DNA of 64,000 nucleotides from Pollutimonas sp. M17 (GTDB lineage: Bacteria; Pseudomonadota; Gammaproteobacteria; Burkholderiales; Burkholderiaceae_B): assembly GCF_025836975.1 (NCBI RefSeq), contig NZ_CP107548.1:496001-560000 (forward strand), given 5' to 3'. Positions 1 to 7,962 of the stretch are shown one piece after another. Under the pieces are notes generated by a model that had not been told where the DNA came from, made no database searches, and saw only the letters and a list, made by a program, of their open reading frames with translations. Both the position numbers and the translations under genes were made by a program. How positions within the stretch are numbered: position 1 is the stretch's first letter; each line of letters opens with the position of its first letter.

Positions 1-22
1 CAAGAATTCACTTTAAGTACTG

Positions 23-2134
23 ATGCCTACATCCAGCCCATCTGAACCCCTGACCTCGCCGTCCGCCGACATCGGCGACCGGCCGGCGTTCTGGATCCAG
101 GTGGCGCTGGATGTTCCCTTGCAAGGGGTATTCGACTATCGGGCCGGCGCGCAGGTCGCTGTGGGCACCCGGGTCATCGTGCCGTTCGGACGTCGCAAGC
201 TGGTGGGGGTGGTGGTGGGACTGCCGCCCCAGCCCGCATTCGATCCCGCTCAGGTCAAGGAGATCGACCAGCTACTGGACGATACGCCGCCTTTGCCCGC
301 CGATTGGCTGCGCCTGGCGTCCTTCGCCGCGCAGTATTACCAGCGTCCCCTGGGCGAAGTCATACTGCCCGCATTGCCGCCGAGCTTGCGCAAGGTTGCC
401 GCCTACCAGGGAAAGCGCTCCGCCGGCGGCCCGGTCCAGCGGCTCGACCGCCGCAAGCCCGCGCCGGCGGCCGCCGTGGCGGCTGATCGGGCCCCTGAGC
501 TGAACGCCGAACAGGCCGCCGCCGCCCAGGCGATTGCGGCGCTGCATACCCACAAGACCGTGCTCCTGCACGGCGTGACCGGCAGCGGGAAAACCGAGGT
601 CTACCTGCATGCCATCCAGGCGGTGCTCGGGCGCGGGCGGCGGGTTCTGTTCATGGTGCCCGAGATCAACCTGACCCCGCAGCTTGAGCAATCCCTAAGG
701 GCCAGGCTGGCCGGCCTGGCGGGGGCCGATGCGCTGGCCGTGATGCATAGCGGCCTTGCCGACGGCGAGCGCCTGCAGGCCTGGTTGCGCATACAGCGCG
801 GGCAGGCCCGGGTGTTGCTGGGCACCCGCCTGTCCATTTTTGCTCCCGTACCCGATCTGGGCTTGATCATTGTCGACGAGGAGCACGACACATCCTATAA
901 GCAGCAGGATGGCTTGCGCTATTCGGCCCGCGACCTGGCCGTCTGGCGCGGCCGCGACCTGGATATTCCCGTGGTCCTGGGTTCGGCCACGCCCTCGCTC
1001 GAAAGCTGGAAGCACGCCGACAAAGGCCACTACCTGCGCCATACCCTGGCGCAACGCGCACGCGACGTGGAACTGCCCTCGGTACGTCTGGTCGATACCC
1101 GCCGCCTCGCGATGCAGCAGGGATTTTCGCCTCAGCTGATCGAAGCCCTGGGTCAACGGCTGGACAGCGGGCAGCAATCGCTGATCTTCCTGAACCGGCG
1201 CGGCTATGCCCCCGTCCTGAATTGCGCCTCATGCGGCTGGGTAAGCCAGTGCCCCCGCTGCACCGCCTATACGGTCTTGCATCGCGGCTCGGGCCGGCGC
1301 AATTATCTTCAATGCCATCATTGCGGCCATCAGGCACGCGTGCCGCATGCCTGCCCCGACTGCGGCGACCAGGACTTGAAGCCCATGGGCCGCGGCACGC
1401 AGCGCATCGAGGAGCACCTGGCCGAGCTTTTCCCCCAGGCGCGCATCGCGCGCATCGATGCCGACAGCACCCGGCTGAAGGGCAGCGCGGCCGCCTTGTT
1501 CGCCAAGGTCCACGCGGGCGAAGTCGATCTGCTGGTGGGCACCCAAATGGTCGCGAAGGGACACGACTTCACGAATCTGGGCCTGGTGGGCGTGCTGAAT
1601 GCCGACGCCATGCTTTTTGCGCAGGATTTCCGGGCGCCGGAAAGGCTGTTCGCCCAACTGATGCAGGTGGCCGGGCGGGCCGGCCGCCATGTAAAGGGCG
1701 GCGAGGTCATCATCCAGACCGATTATCCCGAACAGGCTGTGTACCAGGCCCTGATACGGCACGACTATCAGGGCTTTGCCCGTTATGCCCTGGATGAGCG
1801 CGAAGCCATCGGGCTGCCGCCCTACGCCCACCAGGCTTTGCTGACCTCGGAGTCCCGGAAGCTGGCGGACGCGCTGGAATTCCTGGCGCGCGCCCGCGCC
1901 TTGCCGCAGGAAGACGCCGCCGGCTATCCCACGGCGCCCTCCCTTACGCTTTACGATCCGGTACCACTGCGTGTTGTCCGGGTGGCCAATGTGGAGCGCG
2001 CCCAACTGCTGGTGGAAAGCGCCAACCGGCCGGCTTTGCAGGCGTTTCTGTCGACGTGGGCTCCCGCGGTGGCCGACCTGGCGCGCGCGCACCGCGTGCG
2101 CTGCAATCTTGAAGTCGATCCGCTGGAAATATAG
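23..2134 (+). CDS. priA: Primosomal protein N' (replication restart helicase PriA)
   Basis: A superfamily-2 3'-to-5' DNA helicase that recognises abandoned replication forks and reloads the replisome. The 703 residues fit the family (about 700-730). An N-terminal fork-binding domain covers roughly residues 25-130. The Walker A motif GVTGSGKT lies at about 184-191, and the DEEH-box (VDEEHDTSYKQ) lies near 288. An eight-cysteine zinc region (CASCGWVSQCPRC, then two CxxC pairs) sits around 400-455, followed by the helicase motif VAGRAGR. The ATG at 23 is the first start in the window and the N-terminus looks complete, but no strong ribosome site is visible. The next helicase gene starts 11 bases after the stop, suggesting co-transcription. 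Confidence 0.97.
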   Translation: MPTSSPSEPLTSPSADIGDRPAFWIQVALDVPLQGVFDYRAGAQVAVGTRVIVPFGRRKLVGVVVGLPPQPAFDPAQVKEIDQLLDDTPPLPADWLRLASFAAQYYQRPLGEVILPALPPSLRKVAAYQGKRSAGGPVQRLDRRKPAPAAAVAADRAPELNAEQAAAAQAIAALHTHKTVLLHGVTGSGKTEVYLHAIQAVLGRGRRVLFMVPEINLTPQLEQSLRARLAGLAGADALAVMHSGLADGERLQAWLRIQRGQARVLLGTRLSIFAPVPDLGLIIVDEEHDTSYKQQDGLRYSARDLAVWRGRDLDIPVVLGSATPSLESWKHADKGHYLRHTLAQRARDVELPSVRLVDTRRLAMQQGFSPQLIEALGQRLDSGQQSLIFLNRRGYAPVLNCASCGWVSQCPRCTAYTVLHRGSGRRNYLQCHHCGHQARVPHACPDCGDQDLKPMGRGTQRIEEHLAELFPQARIARIDADSTRLKGSAAALFAKVHAGEVDLLVGTQMVAKGHDFTNLGLVGVLNADAMLFAQDFRAPERLFAQLMQVAGRAGRHVKGGEVIIQTDYPEQAVYQALIRHDYQGFARYALDEREAIGLPPYAHQALLTSESRKLADALEFLARARALPQEDAAGYPTAPSLTLYDPVPLRVVRVANVERAQLLVESANRPALQAFLSTWAPAVADLARAHRVRCNLEVDPLEI

Positions 2135-2145
2135 GAAGGCCGCCA

Positions 2146-4281
2146 TTGAACACCTCGCGAGGCCACACCGTTGCTCCCGACCTGAATGCCGCGCAGCGCC
2201 AGGCGGTGCTGTACCTGGACGGGCCCTGCCTGGTCCTGGCCGGCGCGGGCAGCGGCAAGACACGCGTGATCACCCAGAAGATCGCCTATCTGCTGCGCGA
2301 ATGCGGCTACCAGGCCAGGCAGGTGGTGGCGCTTACCTTCACCAACAAGGCCGCGCGCGAAATGAGCGAACGGGTCAAGCTGCTGGTCGATTCCAAGCTG
2401 GCGAAGGGGCTGACGGTCAGCACCTTTCACTCTCTGGGCTTGCGTTTTTTGCGTGAAGAAGCGGCCCATGCCGGGCTCAAGCCCAGTTTTTCGATTCTGG
2501 ATTCCAACGATGCCCTGGCCATCATCCAGGAGCTTCTGGCCACGACCGACAAGGCCCGGCTGCGCGCCGTCCAGCAGAACATCTCCTTGTGGAAGAACGC
2601 GCTCATGGATCCCGACGCGGCGGAGCGCAGCGCATCGTCGCCCAGCGAAGTGGAGGCGGCCAAAGTCTATCGCAGCTACAGCGCGACCCTGGCGGCCTAT
2701 CAGTCGGTCGATTTCGACGACCTGATCCGTTTGCCGGCCATGCTGCTGGAGCGCAACGAAGAGGTCAGGCGGCGCTGGCAGGCTCGTGTGCATTACCTGC
2801 TGGTGGACGAATACCAGGACACCAACGTCTGCCAGTACCGGCTGGTGCAGTGGCTGACCGGGCAGCGCGCCATGTTCACGGCGGTGGGCGACGACGATCA
2901 GGCCATTTATGCCTGGCGCGGCGCAACGGTCGAGAACCTGGCCAACCTGACGACCGACTACCCGGGCTTGCAGGTGATCAAGCTGGAGCAAAATTACCGG
3001 TCGGTGCAAAGAATATTGTCCGCGGCGAATCAGGTCATCAGCAAGAATCCCAACCTGTTCGGCAAGAAGCTGTGGTCCGACCTGGGGGTGGGCGAAGCCA
3101 TACAGGTCACGCCCATGGACGACGAGGAGGTCGAGGCCGAAGCGGTGGCGGTGCGTCTGTCGGCCGCCCGCTTCGAGCGGCAGGCCGAATGGCGCGACTT
3201 CGCCGTCCTGTACCGCAGCAATCACCAGGCGCGCATCCTGGAGCAGGCCTTGCGCAACCTGCGTATTCCCTACACGATATCCGGCGGCCAGAGCTTCTTC
3301 GAGAAAGCCGAAATACGCGATATCCTGGCGTATCTTCGCCTCATTGCCAACGATAACGACGACCCGGCCTTTATCCGCGCGGCCACGACGCCGCGGCGCG
3401 GAATAGGGCAGGCCACTTTGCAGGCCCTGGGGCAGTTCGCCGCCGAGCGGCAGCTATCCCTGTTCGAGGCGGTTTTCGAGATCGACGCGGCGGAGAAGCT
3501 GGCCGGCAAGCAGCTGGAGCCCTTGCTTGTGTTTGCCGAATTCATACAGCGCGTACAGGCACGCGCCGGGCGCAAGGCGGGGGCGGTGCTGCTGCGTCCC
3601 GCCCAGGCCAGCCTGATCGCCGGAGGCTCCGACGACTCCGGTGCGACCGGCGTGGACGGTGCGGTCCAGGATTCCGCCGGCGCCATCCTGGACGATTTGC
3701 TGAACACCATCCAGTACGAACGCTATCTGTACGACACGCTCGAAGAGCGTCCGGCCCAGAATCGCTGGCAGAATGTGCTGGAATTTGTCGGCTGGCTGAA
3801 GCGCAAGGCCGATGAAGACGATATGGGCCTGCTGGAGCTGGTCCAGCACGTCGCCCTGGTGACCATGCTGGAACGGGGCGACGACGACGAGCCCGATGCG
3901 GTGAAGCTGTCGACCCTGCACGCCTCAAAAGGCCTGGAGTATCCCCACGTCTATCTGGTGGGGGTCGAAGAGGGCTTGCTGCCCCATCTGGGCCGCGAAG
4001 AGGAAGATCTGGACCCGGCGACGGCGGCCGAGGCGCTGGTCTTGCGTGTGCAGGAAGAGCGCCGCCTGATGTATGTGGGCATTACGCGCGCCCAGCGCAG
4101 CCTGCACCTGACCTGGTGCAAGAAGCGCCGCCGCGCCCGCGAATATGTCGTACGCGAGCGCTCGCGCTTCATCGAGGAAATGGGATTGGGCGACGCTGCC
4201 GTGACGGAAGATCCCGCCACTCAGGCCTTGAGCCCCAAAGAGCGGCTGGACATGTTGAAGGCCATGCTGAACAAGTCCTGA
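2146..4281 (+). CDS. rep: ATP-dependent DNA helicase Rep (UvrD/Rep family), TTG start
   Basis: A superfamily-1A 3'-to-5' helicase that helps forks past bound proteins and cooperates with PriA restart. Walker A GAGSGKTR is at residues 33-40, DEYQDTN (motif II) at 221-227, the VGDDDQAIYAWRG motif at 247-259, LHASKGLE near 591, and VGITRAQ at 644-650. The start is TTG at 2146, chosen because AGGAAGG lies 7 bases upstream and the reading begins just before the conserved N-terminal LNAAQRQAV block. At 711 residues it is longer than E. coli Rep (673). The extra length lies in two low-complexity stretches, about 483-512 (Gly/Ser/Asp/Ala-rich) and 624-636. It follows priA directly. Assignment to Rep rather than UvrD or PcrA is by overall resemblance. 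Confidence 0.93.
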   Translation: MNTSRGHTVAPDLNAAQRQAVLYLDGPCLVLAGAGSGKTRVITQKIAYLLRECGYQARQVVALTFTNKAAREMSERVKLLVDSKLAKGLTVSTFHSLGLRFLREEAAHAGLKPSFSILDSNDALAIIQELLATTDKARLRAVQQNISLWKNALMDPDAAERSASSPSEVEAAKVYRSYSATLAAYQSVDFDDLIRLPAMLLERNEEVRRRWQARVHYLLVDEYQDTNVCQYRLVQWLTGQRAMFTAVGDDDQAIYAWRGATVENLANLTTDYPGLQVIKLEQNYRSVQRILSAANQVISKNPNLFGKKLWSDLGVGEAIQVTPMDDEEVEAEAVAVRLSAARFERQAEWRDFAVLYRSNHQARILEQALRNLRIPYTISGGQSFFEKAEIRDILAYLRLIANDNDDPAFIRAATTPRRGIGQATLQALGQFAAERQLSLFEAVFEIDAAEKLAGKQLEPLLVFAEFIQRVQARAGRKAGAVLLRPAQASLIAGGSDDSGATGVDGAVQDSAGAILDDLLNTIQYERYLYDTLEERPAQNRWQNVLEFVGWLKRKADEDDMGLLELVQHVALVTMLERGDDDEPDAVKLSTLHASKGLEYPHVYLVGVEEGLLPHLGREEEDLDPATAAEALVLRVQEERRLMYVGITRAQRSLHLTWCKKRRRAREYVVRERSRFIEEMGLGDAAVTEDPATQALSPKERLDMLKAMLNKS

Positions 4282-4305
4282 CCAGGACTCGGTCGCCCAA
4301 AAAAC

Positions 4306-4333
4306 AAAAGCCTACCCAGATGGGCAGGCTTTT
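4306..4333. terminator. Bidirectional hairpin terminator between rep and the 77-residue gene
   Basis: AAAAGCCTACCC and GGGCAGGCTTTT form a stem with one A-C mismatch and a four-base loop. It has an A-run on the left and a T-run on the right, so it can end rep (plus) and the converging small gene (minus). Confidence 0.7.
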
Positions 4334-4376
4334 CGCCTACAGCGCCAGGATCAGCGCTCGATCGAGATTCCTGGGT

Positions 4377-4610
4377 TTACCACTGCGCCCGGGAAAAACG
4401 AGCATCTTTGGCACGGGCCTCGTCCATGGCCTGTGTAACAGCGATCATGTAGTTGGACATGGCTATTACAAACTTCTTCACGGACGCCAGCGCCTTCTTG
4501 CCCGCGGTAACGATCGAAATAGACTCTCCATCAGTCAATGCTTTGCGCATCAAGTCGCGCTCGAGAGAGTCACTCAAACGGCTGTACTGGTTGAAAGAAA
4601 GATCCGACAT
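4377..4610 (-). CDS. Uncharacterised 77-residue protein
   Basis: I do not recognise this family. The protein is short and predicted helical, with no signal peptide. It has a charged N-terminal half (SRLSDSLERDLMRKAL) and a hydrophobic helix at about residues 45-62 (SVKKFVIAMSNYMIAVTQAM) that could be amphipathic or weakly membrane-associated. It ends in Trp. The ATG at 4610 has GAGGT seven bases upstream, good support for translation. Its base composition is visibly poorer in GC than rep. A perfect TATAAT lies at 4678-4673 on the minus strand, with an elaborate set of direct and inverted repeats around it (see separate entry). It may be a stress- or repressor-controlled small protein; no function can be assigned. 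Confidence 0.7.
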   Translation of the reverse strand: MSDLSFNQYSRLSDSLERDLMRKALTDGESISIVTAGKKALASVKKFVIAMSNYMIAVTQAMDEARAKDARFSRAQW

Positions 4611-4633
4611 AATTACCTCACCTATTCAGGTTG

Positions 4634-4713
4634 TGTGCTGACAGAACAGAATGTTATGTGCTGACAGAAGTAATTATAGGGTTAACCCTAGGTAAAAGCT
4701 AGGGGTAAACCCT
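4634..4713 (-). promoter_or_regulatory. Repeat-rich promoter of the 77-residue gene
   Basis: A minus-strand -10 box TATAAT is at 4678-4673. A 13-base direct repeat TGTGCTGACAGAA (plus-strand reading) occurs at 4634-4646 and 4657-4669, exactly 23 bases apart. Upstream of the -10 lie a perfect 12-base palindrome AGGGTTAACCCT (4678-4689), the dyad CCCTAG/CTAGGG (4686-4691 and 4699-4704) and the near-palindrome AGGGGTAAACCCT (4701-4713). The -35 region itself is weak, which suits a factor-dependent promoter. Confidence 0.55.
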
Positions 4714-4813
4714 AATTTATCGGGAAGTGTGGTTTATAGGTATCACTTGGGAGCGAAAGTCCCGGATTTCAGACATTTTCCTTGTCCTTGAGCGGAGCCG
4801 ACCCATCCGGCGC

Positions 4814-5551
4814 CTACTTTCTTTTGTCGAAAAACCGCTGGAAGGCTGCTTGAGCCTCGTCCGAGCGCAGCCTTTCCGCAAAGAGGTCTCTTTCCGCATC
4901 AAAGGCCTGTTCAAGCGCGATCCGGCCCGCCCGGCGCAGCAGCCGCTTGGAACCGCGCAAGGCCTGTCCCGGCTGGGTGGCCAATTCCTCGGCGGTTTGC
5001 CGGGCGCGCTCCAGCGCCTGTCCCGGCGGCGTCACGGCGGTAATGAAGCCGCTGTCGCAGGCCTGGCCGGCGGTAAACGGCTTGCCCAGCAACAGCCATT
5101 CCGCCGTCCGGCGCGGGCCGGCCATCTGCGCCATCAACAAGCTGGAGCCGCCTTCCGGGCAAAGGCCCAGCGAAACGAAGGGCAGGCTGAACAGGGCGTC
5201 CTGTGCGGCATAGACAAAGTCGCAATGCTGGAGCAGTGTCACCCCCACGCCGACGGCCCGGCCTTCCACCGCCGCGATGACGGGCACGTCGATGCCGGCC
5301 AGCCGGCGCAGAAAGGCAAGGGCGGGGCTGTCCCCATCGCCGCGCGGGGACTGGAATTCGGACAAGTCGTTGCCGGCCGTGAAATGGCCGTCCGAGCCGG
5401 TCAGGATGACCGCATTGCAGTCCGGATCCTTCTGCGCCGCCTGCAACGCCAGATCGAGATCCGCATACATGGCATTGGTGAGCGCGTTGCGCCGCTCGGG
5501 GCGATCGATGACCAGCGTGACGCAGGCGGGGCCGGGAATGACGCGGATCAT
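4814..5551 (-). CDS. Enoyl-CoA hydratase/isomerase family protein, isomerase-like
   Basis: A crotonase-fold enzyme of 245 residues acting on acyl-CoA thioesters. The oxyanion-hole segments FTAGNDL (57-63) and GRAVGVGV (98-105) are present. The position equivalent to the second hydratase glutamate reads LPFVSLGL instead of PE. A glutamate (E133) appears in CPEGGSS, the arrangement known from peroxisomal delta3-delta2-enoyl-CoA isomerases. It may therefore isomerise double bonds rather than hydrate them; that is inference. The ATG at 5551 overlaps the upstream nitronate monooxygenase stop (ATGA), so the two are translationally coupled. A longer frame to 5692 was not chosen because it would read antiparallel through conserved sequence of the neighbour. 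Confidence 0.85.
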   Translation of the reverse strand: MIRVIPGPACVTLVIDRPERRNALTNAMYADLDLALQAAQKDPDCNAVILTGSDGHFTAGNDLSEFQSPRGDGDSPALAFLRRLAGIDVPVIAAVEGRAVGVGVTLLQHCDFVYAAQDALFSLPFVSLGLCPEGGSSLLMAQMAGPRRTAEWLLLGKPFTAGQACDSGFITAVTPPGQALERARQTAEELATQPGQALRGSKRLLRRAGRIALEQAFDAERDLFAERLRSDEAQAAFQRFFDKRK

Positions 5552-6528
5552 GCCTGGCCGCCCTGGAAACGGTCGTCCAGCTGGGCGTGGGCCTGGCGGT
5601 ACTCGGCCTTGAGGTTTTCCACGATTTCCTGCACGGGAAGGATGCTGTCTATGCTGCCCACGCCGTGGCCCGCGCCCCAGATGTCGCGCCAAGGCTTGCT
5701 GCGGCTGGTGCCGAAATTGGTGTGCTCGGCGCCAGGAGCCGGCAGGTTGTCGGGATCCAGCCCCGCCGCGGCAATGCTGGGCTTCAGGTAATTGCCGGGA
5801 ATCCCGGTAAAGAAGGGCGTGTAGACGATGTCGTTGGCCTGCGACTGGACCAGCATCTGCTTGTAGGCCTCGTCGGCCCGGGCTTCATGGCTGGCGATCA
5901 AACGTGTTCCCATATAGGCGAAGTCGGCGCCCATGGCTCGCGCAGCCAGGATGTCCTGTCCGCGCGCGATGGATCCCGACAGGGCGATGGGGCCGTCGTA
6001 TATTTTCCGCACCTCCGCCAGCAGGGCGAAGGGGCTGAGCGTGCCCGCGTGGCCGCCGGCCCCGGAACACACCAGGATGAGCCCGTCCACGCCGGCATCC
6101 AATGCCTTGCGGGCGTGGCGCAGGGTCGTCACGTCATGGAAAACCTTGCCGCCCCAGCCGTGCACGGTATCGACCACGTCACCGGGCGCGCGCAGGCTGG
6201 TAATGATAAGCGGTACTTTGTGATGCGCGCATACGTCCAGGTCCTGGGCCAGCCTGTCGTTGGACTTGTGAATGATGTGGTTGATGGCATAGGGCGCGAT
6301 GGCCCGTTGCGGGTCTTGCGCCTTCAACCGGGCCAGCGCGGTTTCTATCTGCGTAAGCCACTCGGTCAGGACGCCCTGGGGGCGGGCGTTCAGCGCCGGC
6401 ATGGACCCGATGATGCCGCTGGCGCACTGCGCGATGACGAGTTCAGGCCCCGAAACGATGAACATGGGCGCCGAGATGACGGGTAGCGCAAGATGGCGGT
6501 AAAGCTCCTGAACCGTGCTGCGTGGCAT
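5548..6528 (-). CDS. Nitronate monooxygenase (2-nitropropane dioxygenase family)
   Basis: An FMN-dependent TIM-barrel flavoprotein of 326 residues, the usual length for the NMO/NPD family, which oxidises alkyl nitronates such as propionate-3-nitronate. Visible family features are the N-terminal PVISAPMFIVSG, the glycine-rich FMN phosphate loops CSGAGGHAG and LSGSIARGQDI, and GADFAYMGTR. The ATG at 6528 is preceded by GGAGA. It forms an ATGA-coupled pair with the enoyl-CoA isomerase-like gene and is divergent from the CoA-transferase gene, so these genes probably serve one acyl-CoA pathway. Some family members have been annotated as enoyl reductases, and the substrate cannot be read from sequence. 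Confidence 0.85.
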   Translation of the reverse strand: MPRSTVQELYRHLALPVISAPMFIVSGPELVIAQCASGIIGSMPALNARPQGVLTEWLTQIETALARLKAQDPQRAIAPYAINHIIHKSNDRLAQDLDVCAHHKVPLIITSLRAPGDVVDTVHGWGGKVFHDVTTLRHARKALDAGVDGLILVCSGAGGHAGTLSPFALLAEVRKIYDGPIALSGSIARGQDILAARAMGADFAYMGTRLIASHEARADEAYKQMLVQSQANDIVYTPFFTGIPGNYLKPSIAAAGLDPDNLPAPGAEHTNFGTSRSKPWRDIWGAGHGVGSIDSILPVQEIVENLKAEYRQAHAQLDDRFQGGQA

Positions 6529-6686
6529 GCTGGGTATCTCCTTGGTATGGTCGCCTGTCGGCGTATTGTCCAGTCGTATTCTAGGGCCAAATCACGCTGC
6601 GGCCGGGCGTGTGCCCGATGGGCTTGAAACATGTCCGCGCCAGATGAGGCAAAATACCAGTTTTACTTTTCGAGCACGCAGTCGCC

Positions 6687-7907
6687 ATGTCTTTACGTCC
6701 AGCACCATTGACCGGAATCCGGGTTCTCGATTTGACGCGTGTGCTGGCAGGGCCCTGGTGCACCCAGAACCTGGCCGACCTGGGCGCCGAGGTCATCAAG
6801 ATAGAACGCCCGGGCGCGGGCGACGACACCCGCGGCTGGGGGCCGCCCTATATCAAGGACGCTCAGGGCCGCGATACCACCGAAGCCGCCTACTATGCGT
6901 CGGCAAACCGCAACAAGCAATCGGTGGCGCTGGACATCTCCAGCAAGCGCGGGGCTGAACTGGTGCGCGATCTGGCCCGGCAGTGCGATATTCTCGTCGA
7001 GAACTTCAAGGTCGGCGGCTTGCGCAAGTACGGCCTGGATTACGAAAGCATCAAGGCGATCAATCCGGCGCTGATCTATTGCTCGATCACCGGTTTCGGC
7101 CAGACCGGCCCTTATGCCAGCCGCCCGGGCTACGACTTCATGATCCAGGGCATGGGCGGGTTGATGAGCATCACCGGCGAACGCGACGACCTGCCCGGCG
7201 GCGGCCCCCAGAAAGCGGGCGTGGCCGTGGCCGACCTGATGACGGGCATGTATTCGACCGTCGGGATACTGGCCGCGCTGCATGAGCGCAGCCGCAGCGG
7301 CCTGGGCCAGCACATCGACATGGCGCTCCTCGATTGCCAGGTCGCCATGCTGGCGAATCAGAACCTGAACTACATGACCACCGGTACCGCGCCCAAGAGG
7401 GCCGGCAATGCGCATCAGAACCTGGTTCCGTATCAGGTGTTCGCCGCCGCCGACGGCCACCTGATCGTCGCCGTGGGCAACGATACGCAGTTTCAGGCCT
7501 ATTGCCGGGTCATCGACCGGCCGGGGCTGTCCGATGACCCCCGGTTCAGGACCAACTCGAACCGCGTCATCAATCGCGAGGTGCTGGTGCCCATGCTGGC
7601 CGAGGCGATGAAGGCCCAGGCGCGCGATCATTGGCTGCAAGCCCTGGAGAGCGCGGGTGTGCCGGCCGGGCCCATCAACACGATAGACCAGGTATACGAC
7701 AACCCGCAGGTGCGTGCGCGCGACATGATGCGGACATTGCCTCACGCGGCCGCGGGACAGGCGCCCGTGGGCGCCAGCCCCTTAAGGTTTTCCGACAGTC
7801 CGGTCAATTATCGGCATGCGGCTCCGCTGCTGGGCGAACACACCGAAAAGGTGCTGCGCGAACGGCTGGGGCTTTCGGATGAAGAAATCCGCGAAGTGAC
7901 CTCTTAA
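6687..7907 (+). CDS. CaiB/BaiF family (type III) CoA-transferase
   Basis: A 406-residue member of the formyl-CoA transferase/carnitine CoA-transferase family, which moves CoA between carboxylic acids through an aspartyl-CoA thioester. The N-terminus shows the classic GIRVLDLTRVLAGPWCTQNLADLGAEVIKIE-type block at about 8-40. CSITGFGQTGPYASRPGYDF follows, and the likely nucleophilic Asp is in the YDFMIQGMGG region. The C-terminal PLLGEHTEKVL is also typical. It is divergent from the nitronate monooxygenase/isomerase pair and 55 bases upstream of a 3-hydroxyacyl-CoA dehydrogenase, so it probably activates an acid that is then beta-oxidised. Substrate unknown. Confidence 0.9.
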   Translation: MSLRPAPLTGIRVLDLTRVLAGPWCTQNLADLGAEVIKIERPGAGDDTRGWGPPYIKDAQGRDTTEAAYYASANRNKQSVALDISSKRGAELVRDLARQCDILVENFKVGGLRKYGLDYESIKAINPALIYCSITGFGQTGPYASRPGYDFMIQGMGGLMSITGERDDLPGGGPQKAGVAVADLMTGMYSTVGILAALHERSRSGLGQHIDMALLDCQVAMLANQNLNYMTTGTAPKRAGNAHQNLVPYQVFAAADGHLIVAVGNDTQFQAYCRVIDRPGLSDDPRFRTNSNRVINREVLVPMLAEAMKAQARDHWLQALESAGVPAGPINTIDQVYDNPQVRARDMMRTLPHAAAGQAPVGASPLRFSDSPVNYRHAAPLLGEHTEKVLRERLGLSDEEIREVTS

Positions 7908-7962
7908 GTGGCCTTTTAAGCGAATCCGCGCGGCGCGCAATAAAGAATCAGGAGCAGACGAA

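Noticed and set aside
1951-3225. 424-codon minus-strand frame across the priA/rep junction
   Set aside because: It is antisense to two clear helicase genes and has no family character.
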